Counted from the first letter of the stretch, positions 50,402 to 59,512 are shown. The stretch: DNA of 64,000 nucleotides from Bog-532 sp963830385 (GCA_963830385.1 CAWHMD010000008.1:930001-994000); one strand, 5' to 3'. Notes: generated by a model from the sequence alone, not told the origin. A program made the numbers and translations.

Positions 50402-52736
50402 CGCCCGCTCGCGGGCGCCGGTCCCGGATCAGGTCGAGCTGGATGTCGCGCAGCCGCTCGCCGTCCGGTCCCAGGCTGTGCCGGGTCCAGGTGCCCTCAC
50501 CGTCCAGCCACCAGGACGCGGTCCCGTCGTCCATGCCCAGGTCGAGCAGGCGGCGCAGCTCCCGGCAGTGCCCCTGGTCGCCGACCCGGACCACGACCTC
50601 CACCCGCCGGTCGAGGTTCCGGTGCATCATGTCGGGGCTGCCCAGCCAGACCTCATCGGCCGCGTCCGGGTCTCCCTCGTCGTGGTCGCCGGTGCCGAAC
50701 GAGTAGACCCGGGAGTGCTCCAGGAACCGGCCGAGCGAGCTGCGCACCCGGATCGTCTCGGACAGCCCGGGGATCCCGGGCTTGATCGCGGAGATGCCGC
50801 GCACCCACAGGTCGATCGGCACCCCGGCCTGCGACGCCCGGTACAGCGCGTCGACCACCACCTCGTCGACGACCGCGTTGCATTTGAACTGGATCCGGGC
50901 CGGCTGGCCGGCCAGCTTGCGCTCGGCCTGGTGCGCGATCCGGCCGACCAGGCCCGCCCGCAGCGACTCGGGCGCGACCAGCAGCTGCCGGTAGGAGTCC
51001 TGGCGGGCGTAGCCGGTCAGGTGGTTGTACAGGTCGGTGACGTCCTCGGCGATGGCCGGGTCGGCGGTGAGCAGGCCGAAGTCCTCGTACAGGCGGGCCG
51101 TCGACGGGTTGTAGTTGCCGGTGCCGATGTGGCAGTAGCGGCGCAGCGAGCCGTCCGTTTCCTCGCGGACGATCAGCAGCACCTTGCAGTGCGTCTTCAG
51201 GCCCACGAACCCGTAGACGACGTGGCAGCCCGCCTCCTCCAGCTTCCTGGCCCAGGCGATGTTGTTGCGCTCGTCGCCGCGCGCCTTGATCTCGACCACC
51301 ACCACGACCTGCTTGCCGAGCTCGGCCGCGTCGATCAGCGCGTCCACGATCGGCGAGTCACCGCTGGTCCGGTACAGGGTCTGCTTGATGGCGAGCACGC
51401 TGGGGTCGGCCGCCGCCTCCTCGATCAGCCGCTCGACGCTGGTGGTGAACGAGTCGTACGGGTGGTGCACCAGCACGTCCCGCTCGCGCAGGGCGGTGAA
51501 GATGTCCATGTCCTTGGGGATGGCCGAGGACGACGGCACGAACGGCGGGTAGCGCAGCTCGCCGATGTCCAGGTCGGCGATGGCGGACAGCCCGGACAGG
51601 TCCAGCGGGCCCGGCACCCGGTACACCGCCCGCCGGTCCACGCTCAGCTCGGTGACCAGCCGGTCCAGCACGTCGCTGGACATCGAGTCCTCGACCTCGA
51701 GGCGGACGGCCGGGTCGAAGCGGCGCCGCAGCAGCTCCCGCTCCAGCGCCTGCAGCAGGTCCTCGGTGACGTCCTCGTCGACCTCCAGGTCCCGCACCCG
51801 GGTGACCCGGAACACGTGGTGCTCGACGATGTCCAGGCCCGCGAACAGCTGGGTCAGGTGGGCCGCGATCACGTCCTCGATCGGCACGAACCGCTGAGGC
51901 GACACGGCCAGGAACCGCGGCAGCAGCGGCGGCACCTTGACCCGGGCGAACATGGTCGCGCCGGTGCGCGGGTCGGCCACCATGACGGCCAGGTTGAGGG
52001 ACAGGCCGGAGATGAACGGGAACGGGTGGGCGGGGTCGACCACCAGCGGGGTCAGCACCGGGTAGATGCGCTCCCGGAACAGCTCGCGCAGGTTGTCCCG
52101 CTCCTCGCTGGACAGCTCCTTCCAGCGCAGGATTTCGATGCCCTGGGCGCTCAGCGCCGGTGAGACCTGCTCGCTGAAGCAGGCCGCGTGCCGGCCGGTC
52201 AGCTGGCCGGCCAGCTCCAGGGTCCGGTTCAGCACCTGGCCGGGCAGCTGGAGGCTGACCCCCTCGACCGGCAGCCCGGCCGCCATCCGGCGCATCAGGC
52301 CCGCCACCCGGACCATGAAGAACTCGTCCAGGTTGCTGGCGAAGATGGCCAGGAACCGGACCCGTTCCAGCAGCGGGACGGTGTCGTCCTCGGCCAGCTC
52401 CAGCACCCGCTGGTTGAACCGCAGCCAGCTCTCCTCGCGGTCGAGGTACCGGTCGGGCGGCAGCGAATCCAGCCCGGCGGCCGCCACGACCTGCTCGATG
52501 GCCTTCAGGCCGTTGACGGTGAGGGTGTCCGGCGGTGGCCCGTCCGGGTCCGGCCGTCTGGACCTCCCGTCGCCGGTTCCGGCGCGATGCGCGGGCGCGA
52601 TGCCCTCGGGCGCGTCGCGGTTGGCGGTCACCAGCGGCATGGCGTCGTCGACCTCGCCGTTGCTGGCCGCGGCCCGTGTTTCGGCCGCCGGGTCGGTGTC
52701 GATGTCCCCGTCCGGGGTGGCCTCGCCGTCGCTCAT
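50394..52736 (-). CDS. ppk: Polyphosphate kinase (Ppk1)
   Basis: 780 residues. The conserved start YLDREESWLRFNQRVLELAE, the NLDEFFMVRVAGL block, YHPYDSF-like HHPYDSFTTSVERL, and the catalytic His of KTHCKVLLIVREETDG are present. VKTLVVVEIKARGDERNN-type VVVVEIKARGDERNN follows the PLD-like fold. It makes polyphosphate reversibly from ATP. Residues 1-80 are an acidic, disordered extension typical of actinomycetes. The Nudix gene follows in overlap, a common pairing in this phylum. Confidence 0.95.
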   Translation of the reverse strand: MSDGEATPDGDIDTDPAAETRAAASNGEVDDAMPLVTANRDAPEGIAPAHRAGTGDGRSRRPDPDGPPPDTLTVNGLKAIEQVVAAAGLDSLPPDRYLDREESWLRFNQRVLELAEDDTVPLLERVRFLAIFASNLDEFFMVRVAGLMRRMAAGLPVEGVSLQLPGQVLNRTLELAGQLTGRHAACFSEQVSPALSAQGIEILRWKELSSEERDNLRELFRERIYPVLTPLVVDPAHPFPFISGLSLNLAVMVADPRTGATMFARVKVPPLLPRFLAVSPQRFVPIEDVIAAHLTQLFAGLDIVEHHVFRVTRVRDLEVDEDVTEDLLQALERELLRRRFDPAVRLEVEDSMSSDVLDRLVTELSVDRRAVYRVPGPLDLSGLSAIADLDIGELRYPPFVPSSSAIPKDMDIFTALRERDVLVHHPYDSFTTSVERLIEEAAADPSVLAIKQTLYRTSGDSPIVDALIDAAELGKQVVVVVEIKARGDERNNIAWARKLEEAGCHVVYGFVGLKTHCKVLLIVREETDGSLRRYCHIGTGNYNPSTARLYEDFGLLTADPAIAEDVTDLYNHLTGYARQDSYRQLLVAPESLRAGLVGRIAHQAERKLAGQPARIQFKCNAVVDEVVVDALYRASQAGVPIDLWVRGISAIKPGIPGLSETIRVRSSLGRFLEHSRVYSFGTGDHDEGDPDAADEVWLGSPDMMHRNLDRRVEVVVRVGDQGHCRELRRLLDLGMDDGTASWWLDGEGTWTRHSLGPDGERLRDIQLDLIRDRRPRAGDG

Positions 52737-52772
52737 GCTCCCATTGTCACAGGCCAGTCAGATGCCGAGAAC

Positions 52773-52793
52773 CCCCGGCCGGGGTGACACCCC
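52773..52793. promoter_or_regulatory. Two overlapping palindromes in the ppk / beta-propeller divergent region
   Basis: CCCCGGCCGGGG at 52773-52784 is a perfect 12-bp palindrome. It shares its right arm with GGGGTG-A-CACCCC at 52781-52793, a perfect 13-bp inverted repeat. The position, 37 bp upstream of ppk and about 100 bp before the propeller gene, suits an operator. I see no match to the Streptomyces PHO-box pattern. Confidence 0.5.
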
Positions 52794-52896
52794 GTATCCT
52801 TTGCGTGATCGCTTCTCACCCAGGGTAGTCGCCGCGGGCCGGGTAACAGCCACGGCACGCGCCCCGGTGGCCGACCGGATTGCCTATCATGCTGGG

Positions 52897-53853
52897 GTGC
52901 CACCAAGTGAACAGGGCTCGGCCGACCGAGAAGAACCAGCCACCGCGGCTCCCCCGCCACCGCTGCCGGACGATCTGCTCAGGCCCCGGCCGGGCGAGGG
53001 AAGCGTCGCGGTGGCACCCCCCGGACAAGGGCCCGGGTTCTGGGCCGGCGGCCCGTCGGCGGTGGCCGCGGACGGCGAGATCTTCCTGTCCTACCGGCTG
53101 CGGCGGCCGCTGGGGCACGGCCGCGGGTACGCCGTCGCGGTGGCCCGTTCCACCGACGGTGAGCATTTCGAGCCGCTGACCATGATCTCCAAAGAGGAGA
53201 TGGACACCGACTCGCTGGAGCGCCCGTTCATGGTGCGCACGCCGGAGGGGGCCTGGCGGCTGTACCTGAGCTGCGCCACCCCCGGGACCAAGCACTGGCG
53301 GGTGGAGGTGCTGGAGGCGGCCCACCCGGGCGAGTTCAGCGCCCGGACCCGGCAGCTGGTGCTGCCCGGCGACACCAAGAAGGGCGTCAAGGACCCGGTG
53401 ATCGTCCGCCGTGACGACGGCTGGCACATGTGGGTGACCTGCCACCCGCTGGCCGACCCGGCCGAGACCGACCAGATGGTCACCGAGTACGCCACCAGCG
53501 CCGACGGCCTCGACTGGGCCTGGGACGGAGTGGCGCTCAGCGGCCGTCCCGGTTACTGGGACGCGCGGGGCACGCGGGTCACCTCGGTGGTGTTCAGCGG
53601 CGGCACGATCGTGGCCTACTACGACGGCCGGGCCACGGCGGCGGAGAACTACGAAGAGCGGACCGGGGTGGCCACCGGGAGCGAGCCGACCGTGCTCACC
53701 GCGGCCGGGACCGACCCGCTGGCGTCGTCCCCGTACCACGGGGGCGGCCTGCGCTACCTGGACATCCTGCCGCTGCCGGACGGCCCCCGCCGGCTCTACT
53801 ACGAGATGACCCGGGCCGACGGCGCGCACGAGCTGCGCACCGAGTTGCGTTAG
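52897..53853 (+). CDS. Five-bladed beta-propeller protein, glycoside-hydrolase-like (unknown substrate)
   Basis: 318 residues from a GTG at 52897. Repeating Trp- and Asp-rich strands (GAWRLYLSCATPGTKHWRVE, DPVIVRRDDGWHMWVTCHPL, GGGLRYLDILPLPDGPRRLY) match the GH43/GH32-type propeller shape, although the standard catalytic acid triad was not assigned. There is no signal peptide, so it acts in the cytoplasm. It is divergent from ppk and its stop overlaps the convergent sulfotransferase by 4 bp. Confidence 0.7.
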   Translation: MPPSEQGSADREEPATAAPPPPLPDDLLRPRPGEGSVAVAPPGQGPGFWAGGPSAVAADGEIFLSYRLRRPLGHGRGYAVAVARSTDGEHFEPLTMISKEEMDTDSLERPFMVRTPEGAWRLYLSCATPGTKHWRVEVLEAAHPGEFSARTRQLVLPGDTKKGVKDPVIVRRDDGWHMWVTCHPLADPAETDQMVTEYATSADGLDWAWDGVALSGRPGYWDARGTRVTSVVFSGGTIVAYYDGRATAAENYEERTGVATGSEPTVLTAAGTDPLASSPYHGGGLRYLDILPLPDGPRRLYYEMTRADGAHELRTELR

Positions 53854-54842
53854 GCGGACTGCACGGGACGGCCGTTCCTGGCCTGGGACTGCCCCTCGGG
53901 GCGGGCGCCGACCATGCCGCCGGACCGGTCACGCGGGGCCCGCCAGTCGCTGAAGTCCGCGCCCAGCACCCGTTCGAGCAGCTCCAGGTCGGCCTGGAAG
54001 CGCGGGATCAGTTCCTGGCGCTGTTCCCAGCTGAGCGGCTGCCGCTCGCGGCTGTGCCGCTGCAGATACCGCTCCAGCGGCCCGGTCAGGGCGTCTGACG
54101 CGGCCCCGGGCAGGAACCGGCCGGTCCCCGCCGCCGCCCGTAGCAGCAGCGCCACGGCCTGGTGCGACAGCGTGGCCTCGGGGTGCGCGGTGACGTTCTG
54201 CCGCGGGATCTCGGTGACCACGCCCTGCTTCACCCCCAGGAAACCGAAAATCGTGTCCAGCGTCGTGGCCGGCTGGTCCACCAGCTGCCGGTACCGGATG
54301 ACAAGCATCTGTTCGCGCGGGAAGAGCGTGAACAGGTGCTCGAGCTGCTCGCCGTACCGGCTCAGCCCGGTGTAGTGCCAGAACGACGCCCAGCCGGCGT
54401 CGATCCGGCGCTGCTCCTCGCCGCAGGCCTGGACGAAATCGCCGATCGGCTCCAGGCCGGCCGACCACAGGTGCGTCCAGTTGGAGTGGGCCCGCTCGAC
54501 CGGGTCGCGGATGACCGCGATCAGCCTGGCGTCCGGGATGGCCGCGCGGATCCGGGCCATCGCCTCCCGGTCGTGCAGGTACAGCGGCGTGGACTCGCCG
54601 CGCAGGGTACCGGCCGGGGCGGCGTCGAACAGCGCCTCGTAGTCCGCGCGGCGCCAGACGTGCTCCCGGTAGGTCTGCACGTCGCCGGGGCCGCCGCGGG
54701 TCGGCGGCGGGCCGTCGGTCAGGAAGTGCTTGGGCTCCTTGATCGGCGACATGTACAGCCCGGGATGCTGGGCCAGCGCAGCATGCAGCGCCGTCGTGCC
54801 CGCCTTGGGCGCACCGATCACCAGAAAGTCCGGCAGTGCCAC
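53850..54842 (-). CDS. PAPS-dependent sulfotransferase
   Basis: 330 residues, GTG start with GAGGAGG upstream. The 5'-phosphosulfate loop is VIGAPKAGTTALHAALAQHP (residues 8-27) and the 3'-phosphate site VIRDPVERAHSNWTHL. The helical KQGVVTEIPRQNV region precedes the C-terminal end. It transfers sulfate from PAPS to an alcohol or amine, such as a glycolipid or polyketide sugar. No biosynthetic cluster surrounds it. Confidence 0.9.
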   Translation of the reverse strand: MALPDFLVIGAPKAGTTALHAALAQHPGLYMSPIKEPKHFLTDGPPPTRGGPGDVQTYREHVWRRADYEALFDAAPAGTLRGESTPLYLHDREAMARIRAAIPDARLIAVIRDPVERAHSNWTHLWSAGLEPIGDFVQACGEEQRRIDAGWASFWHYTGLSRYGEQLEHLFTLFPREQMLVIRYRQLVDQPATTLDTIFGFLGVKQGVVTEIPRQNVTAHPEATLSHQAVALLLRAAAGTGRFLPGAASDALTGPLERYLQRHSRERQPLSWEQRQELIPRFQADLELLERVLGADFSDWRAPRDRSGGMVGARPEGQSQARNGRPVQSA

Positions 54843-55002
54843 AGGGGCCTCCTCGTACGCAAGACTCCGTCCGGGCGGAATTACAGATTATGTCGATTCA
54901 TTAGGTTGGTTAAGACGTCAGATTGTGGCGCCCGTCACCCTTGGCCCGGTGGACTACCCTCGAGGGGCGACGGCCAACCACGGGCGGCAGTACGGTCGCG
55001 GG

Positions 55003-55692
55003 GTGACCGAGACCGACGCGGCCGAGCCGGCCGGCTACCTGAGCGCCACCCGGGCCGCCTACGACACGGTGGCGGCCGACTACGCCGACCTGCTGCGCGA
55101 CGAGCTCGCGGGCCGCCCGGTGGACCGGGCCGCGCTGGCCGCCTTCGCCGAACAGGTCCGGGCGGCCGGGGCCGGCGGGCCGGTGGCGGAGGCCGGGTGC
55201 GGGCCCGGGCGGATCACCGCGCACCTGGCCAGCCTGGGGGTGCAGATCTTCGGGGTCGACATGTCGCCTGGCATGCTCGGCGTGGCTCAGCGCTCGCACC
55301 CCGGCCTGGCCTGGGCGCGAGGCTACCTGGCCGCCCTCCCGGTGGCCGACGGCGCGCTGGCCGGGCTGGTCGCCTGGTACTCGATCATCCACACCCCACC
55401 CGGGCAGCTGGCACCGGTGTTCGCGGAGTTCCGCCGGGTGCTGCGGCCCGGCGGTGAGCTGCTGATCGCCTTCCAGGCCGGTGATGAGCGCGTCCACCTG
55501 CACCAGGCCTACGGTCACGCGATCGCCCTCGACGCCTACCGGCTGCCACCCGCGTGGATCGAGGACCAGCTGCGCGCGGAGGGGCTGGTGACCCACACCC
55601 GCATCCTGCGCGACCCGGGCCCGCGGGAGCCGACGCCGCAGGCCTACCTGCTGGCCCGTCGGCCTGCTGGCTCACCCGCTCAGGACAGGTGA
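55003..55692 (+). CDS. SAM-dependent methyltransferase
   Basis: 229 residues from a GTG at 55003. Motif I is VAEAGCGPGRITAHLASLG, motif II is GVDMSPGMLGVAQ, then LRPGGELLIAFQAGDE. It is a small-molecule or lipid methyltransferase of the Methyltransf_11 type. The 160 bp between it and the sulfotransferase are AT-rich around 54885-54915 and hold the divergent promoters. Its stop overlaps the sigma-factor gene by 13 bp. Confidence 0.87.
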   Translation: MTETDAAEPAGYLSATRAAYDTVAADYADLLRDELAGRPVDRAALAAFAEQVRAAGAGGPVAEAGCGPGRITAHLASLGVQIFGVDMSPGMLGVAQRSHPGLAWARGYLAALPVADGALAGLVAWYSIIHTPPGQLAPVFAEFRRVLRPGGELLIAFQAGDERVHLHQAYGHAIALDAYRLPPAWIEDQLRAEGLVTHTRILRDPGPREPTPQAYLLARRPAGSPAQDR

Positions 55693-56894
55693 GTCCGGAC
55701 GTCGGTGAGCCGCCCGGCCAGGAACGCCCGTTCGGCCTCGTTGCTGGTGAGCGCCAGCGCCTCCTCGTACGCGCAGACGGCCTCCGGCCAGCGCCCGAGC
55801 TGACGCAGAAAATCGGCGCGGGCGGCGCTGAGGTAGCCGTAGGTCGCCAGCGCGGGGTCGGCCAGCAGCGGTGCCAGCTCGTCCAGGCCGGCCGCGGGGC
55901 CGTCCCGCAGGCCGATCGCGACGGCCCGGTTGAGCTCGACCACCGGCGACGGCCAGAGCTGGTGCAACACCCCGTACAGCGCGGCGATCTCCCCCCAGTC
56001 GGTGTCCTCCCAGGACGGCGCCTCGGCGTGACTGGCGGCGATGGCGGCCTCGACCGCGAACCGGGTCGGCGGCCGGCGGCGCAGGGCCCCGGTCAGCAGG
56101 CTGATGCCCTCGCTGATCAGCCGCTGGTCCCAGCGCGTCCGGTCCTGTTCCGACAGCAGGAGCAGCCGGCCATCGGGAGCCAGCCGGGTGTCCGCGCGCG
56201 CGTCGATGAGCAGCATCAGCGCCAGCAGGGCGCTGATTTCGGCGTTACCCGGCATGAGCAGGTTCAGCAGCCGGGCCAGGCTGATGGCGCTGTCCACCAG
56301 ATCCCGGCGGGCCAGCTGCGGCCCGTCCGGGGCGGTGTGGCCGGTGGTGAAGATCAGGTGGACCACCTCGAGCACCGCGCTGACCCGCTCGGCCAGCTGG
56401 TCGGGCGATGGCACCCGGTAGGGGATGCGGGCGACGCTGATCTTCTTCTTGGCCCGGGTGATGCGCGCAGCCATGGTCGTTTCGCGCACCAGGAACGCGC
56501 GGGCCACCTCGGCGGTGGTCAGGCCGCACACCAACCGGAGGGTCAGGGCGATCTGGGCGTCCCGGTCCAGTGCCGGGTGACAGCAGGTGAAGATGAGCCG
56601 GAGCCGGTCGTCGTCGAACAGACCAGCCTCCGGGCCGGGCGTGGTCGCCTCGGTGACCAGCAGCGGCATCGCCCGGCGGAACACCGACTCCCGGCGTAGC
56701 TGGTCCCGGGCCCGGTTGCGGGCGGTGGTGGTGAGCCAGGCCCCCGGCCGGCCGGGGATGCCCTGCTCCGGCCAGCTGCGGAGGGCCTGCTCGTAGGCGT
56801 CCTGGGTGCACTCCTCGGCCAGGTCGAGGTCGTGTGTCAGCTGGGCGGTGGTCGCGAGCACCTGGGCCCAGTCGCGGCGGTGGGCCCGCGCCAC
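55680..56894 (-). CDS. ECF RNA polymerase sigma factor with long C-terminal domain (DUF6596/YCII-linked type)
   Basis: 404 residues from the GTG at 56894. Sigma-2 is LDLAEECTQDAYEQALRSWP, sigma-4 is LTLRLVCGLTTAEVARAFLV with TTMAARITRAKKKI, and a long C-terminal tail follows, as in the group paired with YCII proteins. The family normally begins about 11 residues earlier; the matching ADQLGPEVVAA lies in frame at 56895-56927, but no ATG, GTG or TTG precedes it. Either a CTG start is used or bases are missing. It may initiate by coupling to the YCII gene. Confidence 0.9.
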   Translation of the reverse strand: MARAHRRDWAQVLATTAQLTHDLDLAEECTQDAYEQALRSWPEQGIPGRPGAWLTTTARNRARDQLRRESVFRRAMPLLVTEATTPGPEAGLFDDDRLRLIFTCCHPALDRDAQIALTLRLVCGLTTAEVARAFLVRETTMAARITRAKKKISVARIPYRVPSPDQLAERVSAVLEVVHLIFTTGHTAPDGPQLARRDLVDSAISLARLLNLLMPGNAEISALLALMLLIDARADTRLAPDGRLLLLSEQDRTRWDQRLISEGISLLTGALRRRPPTRFAVEAAIAASHAEAPSWEDTDWGEIAALYGVLHQLWPSPVVELNRAVAIGLRDGPAAGLDELAPLLADPALATYGYLSAARADFLRQLGRWPEAVCAYEEALALTSNEAERAFLAGRLTDVRTHLS

Positions 56895-56922
56895 CGCCGC
56901 GACGACCTCAGGGCCCAGCTGG

Positions 56923-57279
56923 TCAGCCGTTTTCCACCAGCGGGCGGATCTCGACCCCGCTGTGGCTGGCCCGCACCTCGGGCAGCATCGACGCGGCCTT
57001 GATCGCCTCGTCCAGGTCAGAGGCGTCGATCACGTAGTAACCGCCGAGCGCCTCCTTGGTCTCCAGGAACGGCCCGTCGGTGATCGTGACGCCATCGGCA
57101 CCGTCGGAGCGCACCGTCGTCGCCATCGACTCGGGCGCCAGCTGGGCGCCGTCGACGAGCTTGGTGCCCGCGGTCGCCTGGAACGCCCCGTGGGCTGCCA
57201 TGTGGGCCTCGCCCTGCTCGGGGCTCATCGCGTTCCACTGCTCGTAGTTGCCGTAGATCAGCAGCATGTACTTGGCCAT
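56923..57279 (-). CDS. YCII-related domain protein
   Basis: 118 residues with the YCII fold: MAKYMLLIYGNYEQWNAMSP, DGPFLETKEALGGYYVIDAS and a C-terminal EIRPLVENG. The gene sits directly before an ECF sigma factor; in many genomes this pair works together, but the role of YCII in that pair is not settled. The two genes abut or overlap around 56923. Confidence 0.88.
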   Translation of the reverse strand: MAKYMLLIYGNYEQWNAMSPEQGEAHMAAHGAFQATAGTKLVDGAQLAPESMATTVRSDGADGVTITDGPFLETKEALGGYYVIDASDLDEAIKAASMLPEVRASHSGVEIRPLVENG

Positions 57280-57463
57280 GTCTGAAGTCCCATCGTGTCC
57301 GGGCCCGGTGGACCCTCCTGCTCATACGACGAGCGACGCGAACCGCAGATCGACACTTCGCCCGGGCATCTTCATCGTGCTGATTCATAGTGCCGACCAG
57401 AGTGTTGTTTTCACAAATGCACAACGGGTACCACGGTCTTCCAAAGGAGCAACAGCGGACTTG

Positions 57464-57483
57464 GGCTGCGAGGGGGCGCAGCC
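57464..57483 (+). promoter_or_regulatory. Leader hairpin before the MHS transporter
   Basis: GGCTGCG (57464-57470) pairs with CGCAGCC (57477-57483) across a 6-nt loop, just before the AAAGGAG site of the transporter. A second AAAGGAG at 57443-57449 lies upstream. The hairpin could control access to the ribosome site. The 220 bp upstream hold no gene. Confidence 0.45.
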
Positions 57484-57499
57484 GGAAAGGAGCCCCCGA

Positions 57500-58867
57500 A
57501 TGGTGCTGCCCCCCGAGGAAGCGGGCCAGGCCAGTACGGCCGCCGGCGACGAGAAGGCGCGAAACAAGCAGGTCAGGCTGGCCGCAGTGGCGAGCGTGGT
57601 CGGGACCTCGATCGAGTGGTACGACTTCTTCCTCTACGGGACGGCCGCCGCGATCGTGTTCCCGGCGGTGTTCTTCCCGAAGTCGAGCGCGTACGCGGGC
57701 ACGCTGGAGTCGTTCGCCACCTACGCGGTGGGGTTCGCGGCCCGGCCGGTCGGCGCGGCCATCTTCGGGCACTGGGGCGACCGGATCGGCCGCAAGGCCA
57801 CGCTGATCGTCACGCTGCTGATGATGGGGCTGGCCAGCGCGCTGGTCGGCGTGCTGCCGGGCACCAACTCAATCGGCATCGCCGCCCCGATCCTGCTGGT
57901 CGTGCTGCGGCTGCTGCAGGGCATCGCGGTCGGGGGCGAGTGGAGCGGCTCGGTGCTGCTGTCGATGGAATGGGGTAAGCAGCGCCGACGCGGCCTGATG
58001 GCGTCCTGGCCGCAGATGGGGGTGCCGATCGGGCTGCTGCTCGGCACCGGGGCGATGACCGCGATCGCGCTGTCCTTCCCTGACGCGTTCAAGGCCTGGG
58101 CCTGGCGGATCCCGTTCCTGGCCAGCCTGCTGCTGGTGGCGATCGGCTTGTGGGTGCGTCTGAAGGTGCTGGAAACGCCGATGTTCGCCAAGCTCGTGCA
58201 GAAGAAGACGGTGGCCCGGACCCCGACGCTGGAAGTGCTCCGCCGTTATCCCCGGCAGGTGCTGCTCAGCGCGCTGCTGCGGATGTCGGAGCAGGCGCCG
58301 TTCTACATCTACTCGGCCTTCGCGCTCACCTACATCAAGGACCACCTTCACAAGAGCGAAGGGCTGGGGCTGGCCGCGGTCACCGTCGGCGGCGCGCTGG
58401 AGCTGATCCTCATCCCCACCTTCGGCAACCTCAGCGACCGGGTAGGCCGCCGGCGGGTCTACGCGACCGGGGCGGTCCTGATCGGCGTGACCTCGTTCCC
58501 GGCCTTCCTGCTGATGAACACCAAGGCGGCCGCCGCCGTGGTCCTCGGGGTGGCCATCATCGCGATCCCGCACGCCATGCAGTACGGGCCGCAGTCCTCC
58601 TACATCGCCGAGAACTTCCCGACCGGGCTGGCCTACGCGGGCAGCGGCCTCGGCTACCAGGCCGCATCCCTGATCGCCGGTGGTCCCGCGCCGCTGCTGG
58701 CCACCTGGATGCTGGCGAACTTCGGCTGGCAGGCGATCTCGGTCTACATCATCGCCTGCGCGGTGCTCACGCTGATCGCGGTGGCCCTGCTCCCCGACCG
58801 CAGCCAGGCCGACCTCAGCGAGTCGCCGTCGCTCGCTCCGGTCACCAGCCAGCCCGCTCGCGGGTGA
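57500..58867 (+). CDS. MHS-family MFS transporter (metabolite:proton symporter)
   Basis: 455 residues from the ATG at 57500 with AAAGGAG 7 bp upstream. The first span SVVGTSIEWYDFFLYGTAAA and the loop GDRIGRKATLIVTLLMMG are diagnostic of the MHS branch (ShiA, ProP, KgtP). Symporters of this group carry osmolytes, shikimate or dicarboxylates. The neighbour genes do not name a substrate. Its stop lies 19 bp from the convergent tetR stop. Confidence 0.9.
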   Translation: MVLPPEEAGQASTAAGDEKARNKQVRLAAVASVVGTSIEWYDFFLYGTAAAIVFPAVFFPKSSAYAGTLESFATYAVGFAARPVGAAIFGHWGDRIGRKATLIVTLLMMGLASALVGVLPGTNSIGIAAPILLVVLRLLQGIAVGGEWSGSVLLSMEWGKQRRRGLMASWPQMGVPIGLLLGTGAMTAIALSFPDAFKAWAWRIPFLASLLLVAIGLWVRLKVLETPMFAKLVQKKTVARTPTLEVLRRYPRQVLLSALLRMSEQAPFYIYSAFALTYIKDHLHKSEGLGLAAVTVGGALELILIPTFGNLSDRVGRRRVYATGAVLIGVTSFPAFLLMNTKAAAAVVLGVAIIAIPHAMQYGPQSSYIAENFPTGLAYAGSGLGYQAASLIAGGPAPLLATWMLANFGWQAISVYIIACAVLTLIAVALLPDRSQADLSESPSLAPVTSQPARG

Positions 58868-58886
58868 CCGGAGGCGGACCGCGTGC

Positions 58887-59471
58887 TCAGCCCAGGCCGA
58901 GCACGCGGTCCGCTTCAGCGCGCACGGTGGCCGGCGGCAGCGGGCCCACCTGCTGCTGGACCAGCGTTCCGAGCAGCCACGACAACAGCGCGTTGGCGGC
59001 CAGGGCCGGGTCGGCGGGGCGGCCGGCGGCGCCCCGCAAGCCGGCCAGGAGGTCGGTCAGCAGGTCGCGCACGGCCGCCAGCATCGCCTCGGCCGGGGCG
59101 GTGGCGCCCCGCCGGGCGGCCGCGATCCAGTACTCGAACCACAGGTAGGCGGCGTGCGGCTGGTCCGCGAACGTGTCCAGGTACGCCCGCAGCACGGCGT
59201 GCAGCCGCTGGTACGGGTCCCGCTCGCGGGCCGCCACCGCCCGCAGCGCGGCCAGCATGGCCTCGACGTGCGCGGTCATCGCCAGGTCGATGATCTCGTC
59301 CATGCTCGCGAAGTAGTAGTTGATCGCGCTCTTGGTCAGCGGGCTGGCGTCGGCCACCGCCCGGGCGGTGCAGCCGGACAGCCCGTCGCGGGCCAGCACG
59401 GCCCGCGCCGCCTCGATGATCTGGCGCCGCTTGCTGTCCTGGTTCGGTGAGATCGCGGTCCCGGTGCGCAC
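58887..59471 (-). CDS. TetR-family transcriptional regulator
   Basis: 194 residues, GTG start. The helix-turn-helix is IIEAARAVLARDGLSGCTAR followed by TKSAINYYFASMDEIIDLAM, and the C-terminal ligand domain has helices such as LRAYLDTFADQPHAAYLWFE. It is divergent from a decayed NTF2-like gene, with two clear operators between them, so it most likely represses that promoter and its own. Confidence 0.93.
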   Translation of the reverse strand: MRTGTAISPNQDSKRRQIIEAARAVLARDGLSGCTARAVADASPLTKSAINYYFASMDEIIDLAMTAHVEAMLAALRAVAARERDPYQRLHAVLRAYLDTFADQPHAAYLWFEYWIAAARRGATAPAEAMLAAVRDLLTDLLAGLRGAAGRPADPALAANALLSWLLGTLVQQQVGPLPPATVRAEADRVLGLG

Positions 59472-59491
59472 AGGCCGAGTCTAGCCGAATC

Positions 59492-59505
59492 AGGACATGT
59501 GTCCT
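59492..59505. promoter_or_regulatory. TetR-type operator 1
   Basis: AGGACATGTGTCCT is an inverted repeat, extended by one more base pair to CAGGACA-TG-TGTCCTG (59491-59506). It lies 21 bp before the regulator's start codon. The half site AGGAC is shared with operator 2. Confidence 0.8.
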
Positions 59506-59512
59506 GGAAATT

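Noticed and set aside
50250..52163. Long plus-strand frame opposite ppk
   Set aside because: Antisense shadow of ppk, with no motif or start signal.
53850..55692. Natural-product cluster from the sulfotransferase and methyltransferase
   Set aside because: No core synthase, peptide or transport gene accompanies them; they are divergent and separately regulated.
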